A DNA stretch of 64,000 bases from assembly GCF_004959855.1 (NCBI RefSeq), contig NZ_SPNT01000003.1:1-64000 (forward strand), read 5' to 3'. Below the pieces are notes generated by a model. That model made no database searches and was not told the DNA's origin. It was given only the letters and a program-made list of their open reading frames with translations. The stretch's first letter is position 1; each line of letters starts with the position of its first letter. Below, one piece after another: positions 24,971 through 34,236 of the stretch. The translations under genes were made by a program, and so were the position numbers. The stretch is from Nitratireductor sp. XY-223 (GTDB lineage: Bacteria > Pseudomonadota > Alphaproteobacteria > Rhizobiales > Rhizobiaceae).

Positions 24971-25600
24971 CTATTTGGTCGGCGCCTGTCCGGCAGCCAG
25001 TGCCTGCCGGGGCGGTTTGATTGTTCGCACGATGCGATAGGATTCCAGCAGCGCGAGCGGAACGAAATGCACGAGCGCCGGACCGAGATTGTTGTGCACG
25101 AAGATCCAGTGAACGAGCGTCAGCACCGCAGCGGGATAGACCAGGCGCTGCAGGCGCTTCCACCACAGCATCAAGGCGCGCTGCGAGGCGTCGTTGCTGG
25201 TGGCGGCAAGGACGATGAAGAGCGCGAACGCCGCCCAGCCGGTCCAGATGCCGAGCGCCGTGAATTCGGCCAGGATGAGCCGCAGCGATCCCAAGTCGGC
25301 AATGTACAGCACCGTGTGAAACAGCGCGTAGCAGAAGGCGGCGACACCGAGATAGCGGCGCCTGCGTGCCAGCCAGGTCAGGAACCGGGCTTTTGGAAAC
25401 AGCATGCGCAAGGGCGTGATCAGCATGGCGATGATCATGAAGCGCGCGGCGAATTCTCCCGTCGGATGCAGGAGCATCTCCGTCACCGGCCGCCCGTCCG
25501 GCGCAGCCTCGCCGCTCGCCAACGCCAGGACCATCGGTGTGCCCGGCAGCGCGAGGATCGCCCAGAAGAAGGTACGGGAGTTCAGTATTCGGCTCAGCAT
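24971..25600 (-). CDS. Ferric reductase-like transmembrane protein (MsrQ-like)
   Basis: A 209-residue membrane protein with about six helices. Histidines in the third and fifth helices ([11 protein letters not shown] and [14 protein letters not shown]) fit a pair of b-type haem ligands, as in the ferric reductase-like domain and in MsrQ. MsrQ passes electrons from quinol or flavin to the periplasmic MsrP methionine sulfoxide reductase, but no msrP lies next to it. Instead it is followed by a PepSY protein, which probably acts with it. Alternative: an electron-transfer subunit for another periplasmic reductase. Confidence 0.8.
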   Translation of the reverse strand: MLSRILNSRTFFWAILALPGTPMVLALASGEAAPDGRPVTEMLLHPTGEFAARFMIIAMLITPLRMLFPKARFLTWLARRRRYLGVAAFCYALFHTVLYIADLGSLRLILAEFTALGIWTGWAAFALFIVLAATSNDASQRALMLWWKRLQRLVYPAAVLTLVHWIFVHNNLGPALVHFVPLALLESYRIVRTIKPPRQALAAGQAPTK

Positions 25601-25761
25601 CGGTGCCCCACTGTCAATGCGTTGCGTGTGACAATAGAAGCAAGATGCACCACAAGTGTGCCGGCGGAAGCGGAATTTGTCGCAAAGTGTAACGGGCAGG
25701 GAGGCGCAGAACCGCGGACAACGCCGGTTGCATCGGATCTGCGGGATTGGCTGGAGAAAAC

Positions 25762-25838
25762 TGGTCGGAGTGAGAGGATTTGAACCTCCGACCCCCTCGT
25801 CCCGAACGAGGTGCGCTACCAGGCTGCGCTACACTCCG
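25762..25838 (-). tRNA. tRNA-Pro(CGG)
   Basis: The full cloverleaf can be folded: acceptor CGGAGTG/CACTCCG, anticodon stem CCTCG/CGAGG with loop TTCGGGA giving anticodon CGG, T loop GTTCAAATC, discriminator A and encoded CCA. Length is 77 bases. Confidence 0.95.
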
Positions 25839-26098
25839 ACTTGCAGCGGCTTGCCGCCGCCAATGCGGGCTGTAGGTAATCCGGAATCCCGCCGCCGTCA
25901 AGGGAATAATCCACCGCGCGCGACTGGCGGATTTCGCTCGTAGCGGGCATCGACGCGATTGTTCCCGCAAGCCGGTATTTGGCATCATACGGCGGTTGTA
26001 ATCGATTTAAATTGGGCTATGGTGCCGCCGGCTTTGCCCGGCCGTGAACGGGATGCGGCGGGGTCTACCGGGCGGGGCTGACGGACAAGGGGAAACGC

Positions 26099-27025
26099 AT
26101 GATTATCTGCTGCGGCGAGGCGCTCATCGACATGCTGCCGCGCCAACTGCCGGACGGCGAGGGCGCACTCCTGCCGGTCGCCGGCGGCGCGGTGTTCAAC
26201 ACGGCGATCGCGCTCGGGCGGCTCGGTGCGGATGCCGGTTTCTTTTCGGGTCTTTCGACCGACATGTTCGGCCGCCAGCTCGAGGAGACGCTGGAGAAAT
26301 CCGGTGTCGACTTCTCGTTTTGCGTGCGCTCCGCGCGGCCGACGACGCTCGCCTTTGTCGAACTGACGGATGGCCATGCGCAATACACTTTCTATGACGA
26401 ACAGACGGCGGGCCGCATGTTGACGCCGGACACCCTGCCGGAACTGGATGACCGGGTGGAAGCGCTGCATTTCGGCGCCATCAGCCTGATCCCCGAACCC
26501 TGCGGGTCCTCCTACGAGGCGCTGCTCGCGCGCGAGGCCGACCGGCGCGTCATCTCGCTCGATCCCAACATCCGGGCAAATTTCATCCCCGATGCCGATG
26601 CGCACCGGCGCCGCATCAGGCGCATGATCGCCGAAAGCGACATCGTCAAGGTTTCCGACGAGGATCTCGCCTGGCTGGAGCCGGAAAGGGCGGCGGACGC
26701 GGTCAAGGCCGACTGGCTCTCCGGCGGCGTTTCCATTGTCGTGGAAACCATGGGCGCGAAAGGTGCCGAAGCAACGACCCCGTCCGGCACCGTCCGGGTC
26801 GCCGCAAGGCCGGTCACAGTCGTCGACACCGTGGGTGCCGGCGACAGCTTCGACGCGGGCCTGCTTGCCGGCCTCAAAGATGCGGGCTGTCTGACCAAGC
26901 AGGCGTTGCGGTCGATCGGCAAGGAGGACCTCGAATCGGCGCTTAATCTCGCCGTCTCGGTCGCCGCCGTGACCGTGTCGCGCGCCGGCGCCAACCCGCC
27001 GTGGAAGGATGAACTCGGTCAGTGA
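26099..27025 (+). CDS. PfkB family carbohydrate kinase, fructokinase-like
   Basis: A 308-residue ribokinase-fold sugar kinase. The N-terminus IICCGEALIDMLP and the C-terminal signature DTVGAGDSFDAGLLAG, containing the catalytic Asp and the anion hole, are diagnostic. An NPNIRANF-like stretch (DPNIRANF) is typical of fructokinase/2-keto-3-deoxygluconate kinase relatives. AAGGGGAAACGC precedes the ATG. Its stop overlaps the stop end of the converging TetR gene by seven bases. No sugar transporter is nearby, so the substrate stays open. Confidence 0.88.
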   Translation: MIICCGEALIDMLPRQLPDGEGALLPVAGGAVFNTAIALGRLGADAGFFSGLSTDMFGRQLEETLEKSGVDFSFCVRSARPTTLAFVELTDGHAQYTFYDEQTAGRMLTPDTLPELDDRVEALHFGAISLIPEPCGSSYEALLAREADRRVISLDPNIRANFIPDADAHRRRIRRMIAESDIVKVSDEDLAWLEPERAADAVKADWLSGGVSIVVETMGAKGAEATTPSGTVRVAARPVTVVDTVGAGDSFDAGLLAGLKDAGCLTKQALRSIGKEDLESALNLAVSVAAVTVSRAGANPPWKDELGQ

Positions 27026-27654
27026 TGCTCGTCTGACCGGGTTGCCCCAAGGATCATTCTCTCGACCATTTCGGCAAAGCCTTCGGCGCTGTCGCGCGCC
27101 GGATCGAACCATTCGAGCGACCAGTTGAGGGCGCCGAGCACGGCAAGTCTCAAATAGCGCGCATCCGGCTCGTCGCGCTGCGGCCCGAGGAGATCGTCGA
27201 TCAGGCCGGTCCAGATATCCTCATAAGTTCGCCGCACGTTGCGGAGCTGCGTCTGAACGGCGGCGGGCGTATAGGGAAAACACCTGATATGCGCGGATGT
27301 GTAGCCGCTGTCGTTCAGGATGGCGTCGAGATGGGCGCGAATGGCGATCGAGACACGCTGCGATGCGGATGCGTCCGCGCCGGCCTCGGCAAGCCGCGCC
27401 GAAACGGTTTGCGCGACGCCCTTGACCCCGGCGCCGAGCACTTCGATCGCCAGCTGTTCCTTGGAGGCAAAGTGATAATAGAGGCTGCCGGCCTTCATAC
27501 CGACCTCGTTGGCGAGTTCCCGCAAAGATGTGTTGCCGTATCCGTTCTTTTGAAAGAGCCGGGCTGCCGCGTCGAGGATTTCGCGGCGCGAGGCGGACCC
27601 GCGCCGTTCTGCGCCTCCGGTCGGTTGTCGGTCTGAGATCTTCGGCTGCGTCAT
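27019..27654 (-). CDS. TetR/AcrR family transcriptional regulator
   Basis: A 211-residue TetR-type repressor. The helix-turn-helix region is SLRELANEVGMKAGSLYYHFASKEQLAIEVL at about residues 40-70, preceded by SRREILDAAARLFQKNG. It follows the acyl-CoA dehydrogenase gene on the same strand, 30 bases downstream, so the two form an operon. An inverted repeat upstream of that gene (28933-28948) is a likely operator, giving autoregulation. Acyl-CoA esters are plausible ligands. Confidence 0.9.
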   Translation of the reverse strand: MTQPKISDRQPTGGAERRGSASRREILDAAARLFQKNGYGNTSLRELANEVGMKAGSLYYHFASKEQLAIEVLGAGVKGVAQTVSARLAEAGADASASQRVSIAIRAHLDAILNDSGYTSAHIRCFPYTPAAVQTQLRNVRRTYEDIWTGLIDDLLGPQRDEPDARYLRLAVLGALNWSLEWFDPARDSAEGFAEMVERMILGATRSDEHH

Positions 27655-27684
27655 GCTTTCCCCCGCCTGGTTCCTGGCGTCTCC

Positions 27685-28869
27685 TTACAGGCGTTTGGCG
27701 ATTTCCTCCAGCATGACTTCCGTGGCGCCGCCGCCGATCGTCTGGACCCTTGCGTCGCGGGCCATGCGCTCGATGGCCGTGCCGCGCATATAGCCGGTGC
27801 CGCCGTGGAACTGCAGGCAGTCATACATGACATCGTTGACGAGTTCCCCGCACAGGGCCTTGACCATCGACACCTCGCGGATCACGTCTTCGCCGGCGGC
27901 ATCGCGTTCCGCCGTCGCATAGACAAGCTGCCTTGCCGCCTCGACCCGCGCCGCGAGCATCGACAAACGCTGCCGGATGGCCTGCTTGTCCCAGAGGGCG
28001 CGGCCGAAGGCCTTTCTCGTGCGCACATAATCCAGTGTCAGGTCGAGGGCCGCCTGGGATTCGCCGACGGCCATGGCGCCGATGACGAGGCGCTCGTTCT
28101 GGAAGTTCCGCATGATGGCGTAGAAGCCATGGCCTTCCTCGCCGAGCACGTTTTCCGCCGGCACCCGGCAGTCCTCGAGCAAAAGCTCCGCCGTATCGGA
28201 TGAGCGCCAGCCGTGCTTGTCGAGCGCGCGGGCGACGGAAAAGCCGGGCGTCCCCTTCGGTACCAGGAACATGGTCACGTTGCGGCTCGGTCGCTCGTCT
28301 TCGCCGGTCTTGGCGGCGATGCAGTAGAGATCGGCATGCACGCCGTTGGTGATGAACATCTTCGACCCGTTGAGCACGTATTCGTTGCCATCACGGCGCG
28401 CGGTCGTGCGGATTCCCTTCACGTCGGAACCGGCGTCAGGCTCGGTGACGCCGACGGCGGTGATGAGTTGGCCCGAAATGACGCCCGGAAGATACGCTGC
28501 CTTCTGTTCGTCCGATCCGCCATTATAGATGTGCACCGAGGCCATGTCGGTGTGCACGAGAGCGGTGATCGCGACCCCCGAATAGGTGGATTTTCCGAGT
28601 TCCTCGGCGAGCACGACGGTGGCCAGCGTGTCCATTTCCGAACCGCCATGGGCCATCGGGTAACGGATGCCGAAGAAGCCAAGTTCGCCCATCTTGCGCA
28701 GCACCGCGCGGGGCACCATGCCGTCCTCTTCCCAGGCATCGGCATGGGGCTTGATCTCCTCTTCGACGAAGCGTCGCACCTGATCGCGCAGCATCCGGTG
28801 CTCCTCCCGGAACGGGCCGGTTCGAGGCGCAGCGGGATTATGTTCGGCAAGATTTGTGGTCTGTGGCAT
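27685..28869 (-). CDS. Acyl-CoA dehydrogenase
   Basis: A 394-residue flavin-dependent acyl-CoA dehydrogenase. Segments AVGVTEPDAGSDVKGIRT and NGSKMFITNG are the classic signatures around the FAD and acyl-CoA sites, and LQFHGGTGYMRGTAIERMARDARV marks the C-terminal region with the flavin-binding QFHGGTGY. It catalyses alpha,beta-dehydrogenation of an acyl-CoA. Chain specificity cannot be read from the sequence. It is first in an operon with a TetR regulator. Confidence 0.92.
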   Translation of the reverse strand: MPQTTNLAEHNPAAPRTGPFREEHRMLRDQVRRFVEEEIKPHADAWEEDGMVPRAVLRKMGELGFFGIRYPMAHGGSEMDTLATVVLAEELGKSTYSGVAITALVHTDMASVHIYNGGSDEQKAAYLPGVISGQLITAVGVTEPDAGSDVKGIRTTARRDGNEYVLNGSKMFITNGVHADLYCIAAKTGEDERPSRNVTMFLVPKGTPGFSVARALDKHGWRSSDTAELLLEDCRVPAENVLGEEGHGFYAIMRNFQNERLVIGAMAVGESQAALDLTLDYVRTRKAFGRALWDKQAIRQRLSMLAARVEAARQLVYATAERDAAGEDVIREVSMVKALCGELVNDVMYDCLQFHGGTGYMRGTAIERMARDARVQTIGGGATEVMLEEIAKRL

Positions 28870-28932
28870 GGCGTGTCCGTATTGGCGGACCGCCGAAATT
28901 CGGAGTGAATGCGGGCGGCCCGTGTGTCGATG

Positions 28933-28948
28933 ACTAACAGTTGTTAGT
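28933..28948. promoter_or_regulatory. Inverted repeat, candidate operator of the acyl-CoA dehydrogenase/TetR operon
   Basis: ACTAAC-AGTT-GTTAGT has perfect 6-bp arms and lies 64 bases upstream of the acyl-CoA dehydrogenase start. The size and place fit autoregulation by the TetR protein of the same operon. Binding is inferred. Confidence 0.5.
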
Positions 28949-29043
28949 TAGACTACGTCCGGGGTCCGCCTGTGTCAAAAGAGCGGCGGACCGGACAGCT
29001 GCCATCGCCACGGCGCCGCCCGTTCCACAGGGCCCGAACCGCG

Positions 29044-29163
29044 TCAGAACCGCAGTCCGGATTGATGCTTGATCCAACGACGCAGTGTCCTGAATGCCGT
29101 TGCGACCGCTTCCTTGCGCTCGTGACGCGCGCGGATTTCGTATTTGTCTCCGGTGTGCAGCAT
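29044..29163 (-). CDS. Small basic hypothetical protein, 39 residues
   Basis: A 39-residue protein rich in Arg and Lys, with a central amphipathic helix (ERKEAVATAFRTLRRWIK) and no signal peptide. An AGGA six bases before the ATG and GC-rich third positions support translation. No family recognised. It lies alone between the acyl-CoA dehydrogenase operon and a divergent LysR gene. A small DUF-type regulatory or membrane-associated protein is possible, but this is not supported by any motif. Confidence 0.6.
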   Translation of the reverse strand: MLHTGDKYEIRARHERKEAVATAFRTLRRWIKHQSGLRF

Positions 29164-29258
29164 GGTCTGTCCTTTCATTGTTCGGACGGACTATCGCATT
29201 TGCGGAATAATTGTATAATTGGGATAATTTAAACAAGACTATTCGAAGTTTTTGGAAA

Positions 29259-30152
29259 ATGAGATTTGACGATCTTCGCTTCTTCGTTCGCGCTGCCGAT
29301 CTTGGCAGCCTTTCCGAAGCCGGCCGCGAATTCGGCCTTTCGCCCTCGGCGGCGAGCGCCCGGCTGGCGGCGCTTGAAAAGGCGGCCGGCGCGCAACTGA
29401 TGGCGCGCACGACGCGGCAGCTGTCGCTGACCGAACCCGGCCGCCTGTTGCTTTCACACGGCAAGGCGGCCCTGGACGAACTCGACACCGCCTTCGATCT
29501 GCTCGACGCCGGCGCCTCGCGGCCGCGCGGCCAGCTGCGCATATCGAGCAACACGTTTTTCGGGCGCAAGCACATCCTGCCTTATCTGAATGAATTCATG
29601 GAGCAGTATCCCGACATTCGCATCGAGATGAGTTTCACCGACAGGATTGTCGACATTGTCGGGGAGGGGTTCGACCTGGCGTTCCGTGGCGCGCCGCTCC
29701 CGGATTCGAGCCTCATGGCGCGCAAGCTGGGCGGCAACCGTCGGGTTTTGTGCGCGTCGCCCGACTACATCACGCGACACGGGGCTCCGGCGACGCCGGC
29801 CGACCTTGCGAATCATGCCTGCATCGGCATGAGCGCCCTGCCGATCTGGTATTTCGACGGGCCGAACGGGGAGGTCGCCTGCACGATCTCACCGGCGATA
29901 ACGGGCGACAGCGGCGACTTCGCCTATGACGCGGCGATGTGCGGTCTCGGCCTGTCCATAAAATCCGTTGCGCATGTCTGGGAGGACCTGCGCGAGGGGC
30001 GGCTGGTGTCGGTCATGGAAGACTATCCGGTCGCCCGGACCGGCAATTTCTGGGCCGTCTATCCGCCGGCCCCGGCCACGCCGCCGAAAATCGCCGTGCT
30101 TGTCGATTTTCTTCTGTCGAAATACGGAAGGCCGCCTTACTGGGAGTGTTGA
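29259..30152 (+). CDS. LysR family transcriptional regulator
   Basis: A 297-residue LysR protein. The N-terminal winged helix (LRFFVRAADLGSLSEAGREF) is followed by an effector domain with RGQLRISSNTFFG. The start at 29259 begins the family homology (MRFDDLRFF); an upstream ATG at 29211 would add an atypical leader. The nearest divergent gene is the 39-residue protein, about 95 bases away. No catabolic partner is obvious. Confidence 0.9.
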   Translation: MRFDDLRFFVRAADLGSLSEAGREFGLSPSAASARLAALEKAAGAQLMARTTRQLSLTEPGRLLLSHGKAALDELDTAFDLLDAGASRPRGQLRISSNTFFGRKHILPYLNEFMEQYPDIRIEMSFTDRIVDIVGEGFDLAFRGAPLPDSSLMARKLGGNRRVLCASPDYITRHGAPATPADLANHACIGMSALPIWYFDGPNGEVACTISPAITGDSGDFAYDAAMCGLGLSIKSVAHVWEDLREGRLVSVMEDYPVARTGNFWAVYPPAPATPPKIAVLVDFLLSKYGRPPYWEC

Positions 30153-30418
30153 TCCGGGGCTGGCGATGAATGGGCGGGAAGGGCGCGGCCGGCGGAAAAC
30201 CCGGCCGGACGCACCGTTTAGAGTCCACATCAATCCGCCACGGCAAGGCGCTGTATTGAATCGCATAACCGGCACAAGCCGGCTCGATTTCCCCGCCGGA
30301 AAAAAGTGTTGCGCAGGGCGCAACTTCAATTTGCATTTGTCGTTTCAAATTGCCATTCTGCTTCACTATCGGTTCTGTGAGGGGTTGAGCATGGGTGGCG
30401 GCGCGTACGGAGCACCGG

Positions 30419-31417
30419 ATGTCTGAAGACGGAGCGGCAGTTCTTGATGTCAAGGATTTGAGGACCGTTTTTGAAACAGCCCAGGGCGCCATCCACGCTG
30501 TAAACTCCGTTAGTTTTGATCTCAGGCCGGGCGAGCTTCTCGGCGTCGTTGGCGAGAGCGGTTCCGGCAAATCCGTCACGATGATGTCGCTGATCGGCCT
30601 TCTGGGAACGACGGCCGCAACGGTCGACGGGGCCCATGTCAATTTCGACGGCATGGATCTGCTCCGCGTCACCGAGGACGAATTGCGGGCGGTGCGCGGC
30701 GCCGGCATCGGCTTTGTCTTCCAGGACCCGATGACCTCGCTCAATCCGGTTTTCACGGTGGGCTTCCAGCTGATGGAGCCGCTGCGCAACCATATGGGCA
30801 TGACGACAAGGGAAGCCCGCCAGCGCGCCGTCGAATTGCTTGAGCTCGTCGGCATCGCCGACGCCGAAAAAAGGCTCTCGGACTATCCGCATCAGTTCTC
30901 GGGCGGCATGCGCCAGCGTGTTATGATCGCCATGGCGCTTTCGTGCGATCCGAAGGTGTTGATCGCCGACGAGCCGACAACGGCGCTGGACGTGACCATT
31001 CAGGCGCAGATTCTCGAGTTGATGAAGGAATTGCGCCACAAGCTCGGCATGGCCATCGTCTGGATCACCCACGACCTCGGGGTGATCGCCGGCATCGCCG
31101 ACCGGGTCATGGTGATGTATGGCGGCCAGATCGTCGAGTTGGCCCCCGTTATCGAATTGTTCAAGAACCCGCAGCATCCCTATACGCGCGCGCTGCTGCA
31201 GACGGTGCCGAGCGTTCGCGGCAGCCGGGCCGAACGGTTGCGGGTCATCCAGGGACAGCCGCCGATCCTGTTTTCGCCGCCGCAACGCTGTTCCTACAGC
31301 GCCCGCTGCAACCACGCTTTCGACCGCTGCCTCGCCGCCGATCCCGCGCGGATCAGCGTCGGTGACGGTCACGACGTCGCGTGTTTCTGGGATCCGGAAA
31401 CGGGAGAGCCGCGATGA
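30419..31417 (+). CDS. Peptide/dipeptide ABC importer ATPase, OppD/DppD-type
   Basis: A 332-residue ABC ATPase. Walker A GESGSGKS is at residues 45-52, the signature FSGGMRQR and Walker [13 protein letters not shown] follow, and the C-terminal oligopeptide/dipeptide extension contains Cys residues ([14 protein letters not shown]) that bind an Fe-S cluster in some relatives. It powers uptake of peptides or similar solutes with its neighbours. GGAG lies six bases before the ATG. It is first of a five-gene operon, and its stop overlaps the next start as ATGA. Confidence 0.92.
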   Translation: MSEDGAAVLDVKDLRTVFETAQGAIHAVNSVSFDLRPGELLGVVGESGSGKSVTMMSLIGLLGTTAATVDGAHVNFDGMDLLRVTEDELRAVRGAGIGFVFQDPMTSLNPVFTVGFQLMEPLRNHMGMTTREARQRAVELLELVGIADAEKRLSDYPHQFSGGMRQRVMIAMALSCDPKVLIADEPTTALDVTIQAQILELMKELRHKLGMAIVWITHDLGVIAGIADRVMVMYGGQIVELAPVIELFKNPQHPYTRALLQTVPSVRGSRAERLRVIQGQPPILFSPPQRCSYSARCNHAFDRCLAADPARISVGDGHDVACFWDPETGEPR

Positions 31418-32451
31418 GCGATGCGGGCGCTTCGCCGCTGGTCCAGGTCCGCGGCCTAAAAATGCATTTCCCGATCTATGCCGGGATCTTCCGCCGCCAC
31501 GTCGGCGACATCAAGGCCGTCGACGACATCTCCCTCGATATCAGGGAAAGCGAGACGCTTGGGCTCGTCGGCGAGTCCGGCTGCGGCAAGTCGACGGCAG
31601 GCCGCGCGGTGCTTCGCCTCTACGACATCACCGGCGGATCGATCACTGTTGACGGCACCGACATCAGCGACATCGACAAGGAGAAACTGCGTCACCTGCG
31701 GCCCAAGATGCAGATGATCTTCCAGGACCCCCAGGCCAGCCTCAACCCGCGCATGACGGTTGCCGGCATCATCGGCGAGCCGCTGGTCGAGCATATGTCC
31801 CTTTCGCGTGCCGAGCGGCTCGAGCGCGTCTACGAACTGATGGATGCGGTCGGCCTCAACCGCAGTTTCGCAAACCGGTATCCGCATGAGTTTTCCGGCG
31901 GCCAGCGTCAGCGCATCGGCATTGCGCGGGCGCTCGCGCTGCACCCCAAATTCATCGTCTGCGACGAACCGATCGCCGCGCTCGACGTTTCCATCCAGGC
32001 ACAGGTGGTCAACCTGCTGGAGGACCTGCAGGAACAGTTCGGGCTGACCTATCTCTTCATCAGCCACGACTTGTCGATGGTGCGCCACATCGCCGATCGC
32101 GTGGCGGTGATGTATCTCGGCAAGATCGTCGAGCTGGCGCCGCGCGACGAACTCTACGGTGCGCCGCTGCATCCCTATACGCAGGCCCTGCTTTCAGCCG
32201 TTCCGGAACCCGATCCGGTGCGCGAGAGCCAGCGCAAGCACATTATCCTGACCGGCGATGTTCCGTCGCCGTCCAACGCGCCCGTCGGCTGCAATTTCTG
32301 CACGCGCTGCCCAAGGGCCGAGCAGATCTGCCATGAAATCGAACCGGAATTCCGGCAGGTGGACAAGGGCCGCTATACGGCCTGCCACTTTGTCGGAGAT
32401 ACAGCGATAAAGACCGCGGAACCAACCGTCGGCGAAACAGTTAAACCATGA
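31414..32451 (+). CDS. Peptide/dipeptide ABC importer ATPase, OppF/DppF-type
   Basis: A 345-residue ABC ATPase partner. Walker A GESGCGKS is at residues 53-60, the signature FSGGQRQR and Walker [13 protein letters not shown] are present, and the C-terminus again has a [14 protein letters not shown] cluster. The N-terminal [16 protein letters not shown] loop is usual for OppF. ATGA overlap with the upstream ATPase indicates coupled translation. The two ATPases would form a heterodimer on the permeases. Confidence 0.92.
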   Translation: MSDAGASPLVQVRGLKMHFPIYAGIFRRHVGDIKAVDDISLDIRESETLGLVGESGCGKSTAGRAVLRLYDITGGSITVDGTDISDIDKEKLRHLRPKMQMIFQDPQASLNPRMTVAGIIGEPLVEHMSLSRAERLERVYELMDAVGLNRSFANRYPHEFSGGQRQRIGIARALALHPKFIVCDEPIAALDVSIQAQVVNLLEDLQEQFGLTYLFISHDLSMVRHIADRVAVMYLGKIVELAPRDELYGAPLHPYTQALLSAVPEPDPVRESQRKHIILTGDVPSPSNAPVGCNFCTRCPRAEQICHEIEPEFRQVDKGRYTACHFVGDTAIKTAEPTVGETVKP

Positions 32452-32468
32452 GTGTAAGGGGAAGAAAA

Positions 32469-34172
32469 ATGAGAGTAAGAACATTATTGCTTGGGGCGGC
32501 CGCCGCGGTGGCGATCGCGCCCGCCGCGCTCGCCGAACGCGGGTCAGACGGCGAGGTGAAGATCATTTACTGGCAGGCGCCCTCGACGATGAATCCCTAT
32601 CTTTCGGGCGGCACCAAGGAACTCGAGGCCGCATCGCTGGTCGTCGAGCCGCTGGCCCGCTACGACCAGGACGGCAATATGGTGCCGTGGCTGGCTGAAT
32701 CCGTGCCGACGGTCGACAATGGCGGCGTCTCGGCGGACCTCACGACCATCAACTGGAAATTGAAGGAGGGCCTGCTCTGGTCCGACGGCAGCCCGGTCAC
32801 GTCGGCTGATGTTGTCTTCACCTGGAAATACTGCGCGGACCCGGCTGGCGGTTGCGCCCAGAGCGAGAAGTACAATGACGTGACCGACGTCAAGGCGGTC
32901 GACGACCTCACCGTGACGGTGACGTTCGGCGTGCCGAAACCGTTCCCCTACGGCCCGTTCGTCGGTGCGCAGGCTCCGATCATCCAGGCCGCGCAGTTCG
33001 CCGACTGCCTCGGCGCCAAGGCGCCGGAATGCACCGACGCCAATTTCGGACCGATGGGCACCGGCCCGTTCCGGGTCACCGAATTTCGTCCGAACGACGT
33101 GATTTCGTTCGAAGCCAATCCGAATTACCGCGATCCGGACAAGCCGGCCTTTGCGACGGTCACGTTCAAGGGCGGCGGCGACACGGCCTCGGCCGGCCGC
33201 TCGGTGCTTGAAACCGGCGAGTTCGACTACGCCTGGAACATGCAGCTGGCGCCGGATGTGCTCGGCGCCATGGAAGCCGCCGGCAAAGGCACGGTCGTTT
33301 CCGCATTCGGCACGCTGGTCGAACGCATCATGATCAACCTGACCGATCCGAGCCCGGCACTCGGCGACGCGCGGTCCACCAAGGCACATCCGCATCCGTT
33401 CCTATCGGATCCGGCCGTCCGCCAGGCCCTGTCCATGGCGATTGACCGGGCGCTGCTCGTCGAGATCGGATACGGCGCTGCCGGCAAGCCGAGCTGTAAC
33501 GTGCTTCCGGCACCGGCGATCTATAAGTCGACGGCCAATGACGGCTGCCTCGTCCAGGATATCGAGGGCGCCAAGAAGCTGCTCGACGATGCCGGCTGGG
33601 TGCCCGGTGGCGATGGCATCCGTGCCAAGGACGGTGTCCGCCTGTCGATCCTCTACCAGACCTCGACCAACGCCGTGCGCCAGGACTTCCAGGCGCTGAT
33701 CAAGCAGTGGTGGTCCGAGATCGGTGTCGAGACCGAGCTGCGCAACATCGACGCGTCGGTCTTCTTCGGCGGCGACCCGGGAAGCCCCGATACGTTCCAG
33801 AAGTTTTTTGCGGATGTTGAGATGTACGCCAACAACTTCGACGGAACCGACCCCGAAGCCTACATGGCGAACTGGGAGTGCAAACAGGCACCGACGCCTG
33901 AAACCCAGTGGCAGGGCAACAACATGCCGCGCTATTGCAGCGAGGAATACGATGCCCTGGTGGCCAAGATGGCACAGACCGGCAAGCTCGAGGAGCGCGC
34001 CGAACTCGCCAAGGCCATGAACGACAAGCTGATGCAGGAATACATCATGCTTCCGCTCGTCGACCGCGGCCGTGTCTCGGCCCATTCTAACACGCTTGGA
34101 GGCGTGGTTCTGAATGTCTGGGACTCCGAGCTCTGGAATGTTGCTGATTGGTATCGCACCAAGACCCAGTAA
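32469..34172 (+). CDS. Peptide ABC importer substrate-binding protein (SBP family 5)
   Basis: A 567-residue periplasmic binding protein with a Sec signal peptide (LLLGAAAAVAIAPAALA). Family-5 segments are YWQAPSTMNPYLS at the start of the mature part and HPFLSDPAVRQALSMAIDR in the middle. Ligands in the family include oligopeptides, dipeptides, nickel, opines and oligosaccharides; the present one cannot be told. AAGGGGAAG precedes the ATG. A hairpin follows the stop, before the permease genes. Confidence 0.9.
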   Translation: MRVRTLLLGAAAAVAIAPAALAERGSDGEVKIIYWQAPSTMNPYLSGGTKELEAASLVVEPLARYDQDGNMVPWLAESVPTVDNGGVSADLTTINWKLKEGLLWSDGSPVTSADVVFTWKYCADPAGGCAQSEKYNDVTDVKAVDDLTVTVTFGVPKPFPYGPFVGAQAPIIQAAQFADCLGAKAPECTDANFGPMGTGPFRVTEFRPNDVISFEANPNYRDPDKPAFATVTFKGGGDTASAGRSVLETGEFDYAWNMQLAPDVLGAMEAAGKGTVVSAFGTLVERIMINLTDPSPALGDARSTKAHPHPFLSDPAVRQALSMAIDRALLVEIGYGAAGKPSCNVLPAPAIYKSTANDGCLVQDIEGAKKLLDDAGWVPGGDGIRAKDGVRLSILYQTSTNAVRQDFQALIKQWWSEIGVETELRNIDASVFFGGDPGSPDTFQKFFADVEMYANNFDGTDPEAYMANWECKQAPTPETQWQGNNMPRYCSEEYDALVAKMAQTGKLEERAELAKAMNDKLMQEYIMLPLVDRGRVSAHSNTLGGVVLNVWDSELWNVADWYRTKTQ

Positions 34173-34181
34173 CGGTCATAC

Positions 34182-34206
34182 GCCGCCTCGGCACTGCCGG
34201 GGCGGC
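34182..34206 (+). promoter_or_regulatory. Intercistronic hairpin after the binding-protein gene
   Basis: GCCGCC-T-CGGC pairs with GCCG-G-GGCGGC around an ACT loop (11 pairs including one wobble), followed by TTTC. Such stems after binding-protein genes usually protect the upstream mRNA or cause partial termination, giving more binding protein than permease. Confidence 0.6.
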
Positions 34207-34236
34207 TTTCGGCCCTTGAACTGAGAATCGAATGCG

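Noticed and set aside
25614-25988. Open frame covering the tRNA-Pro locus
   Set aside because: It is interrupted in meaning by a complete tRNA cloverleaf on the same strand and has no coding support.
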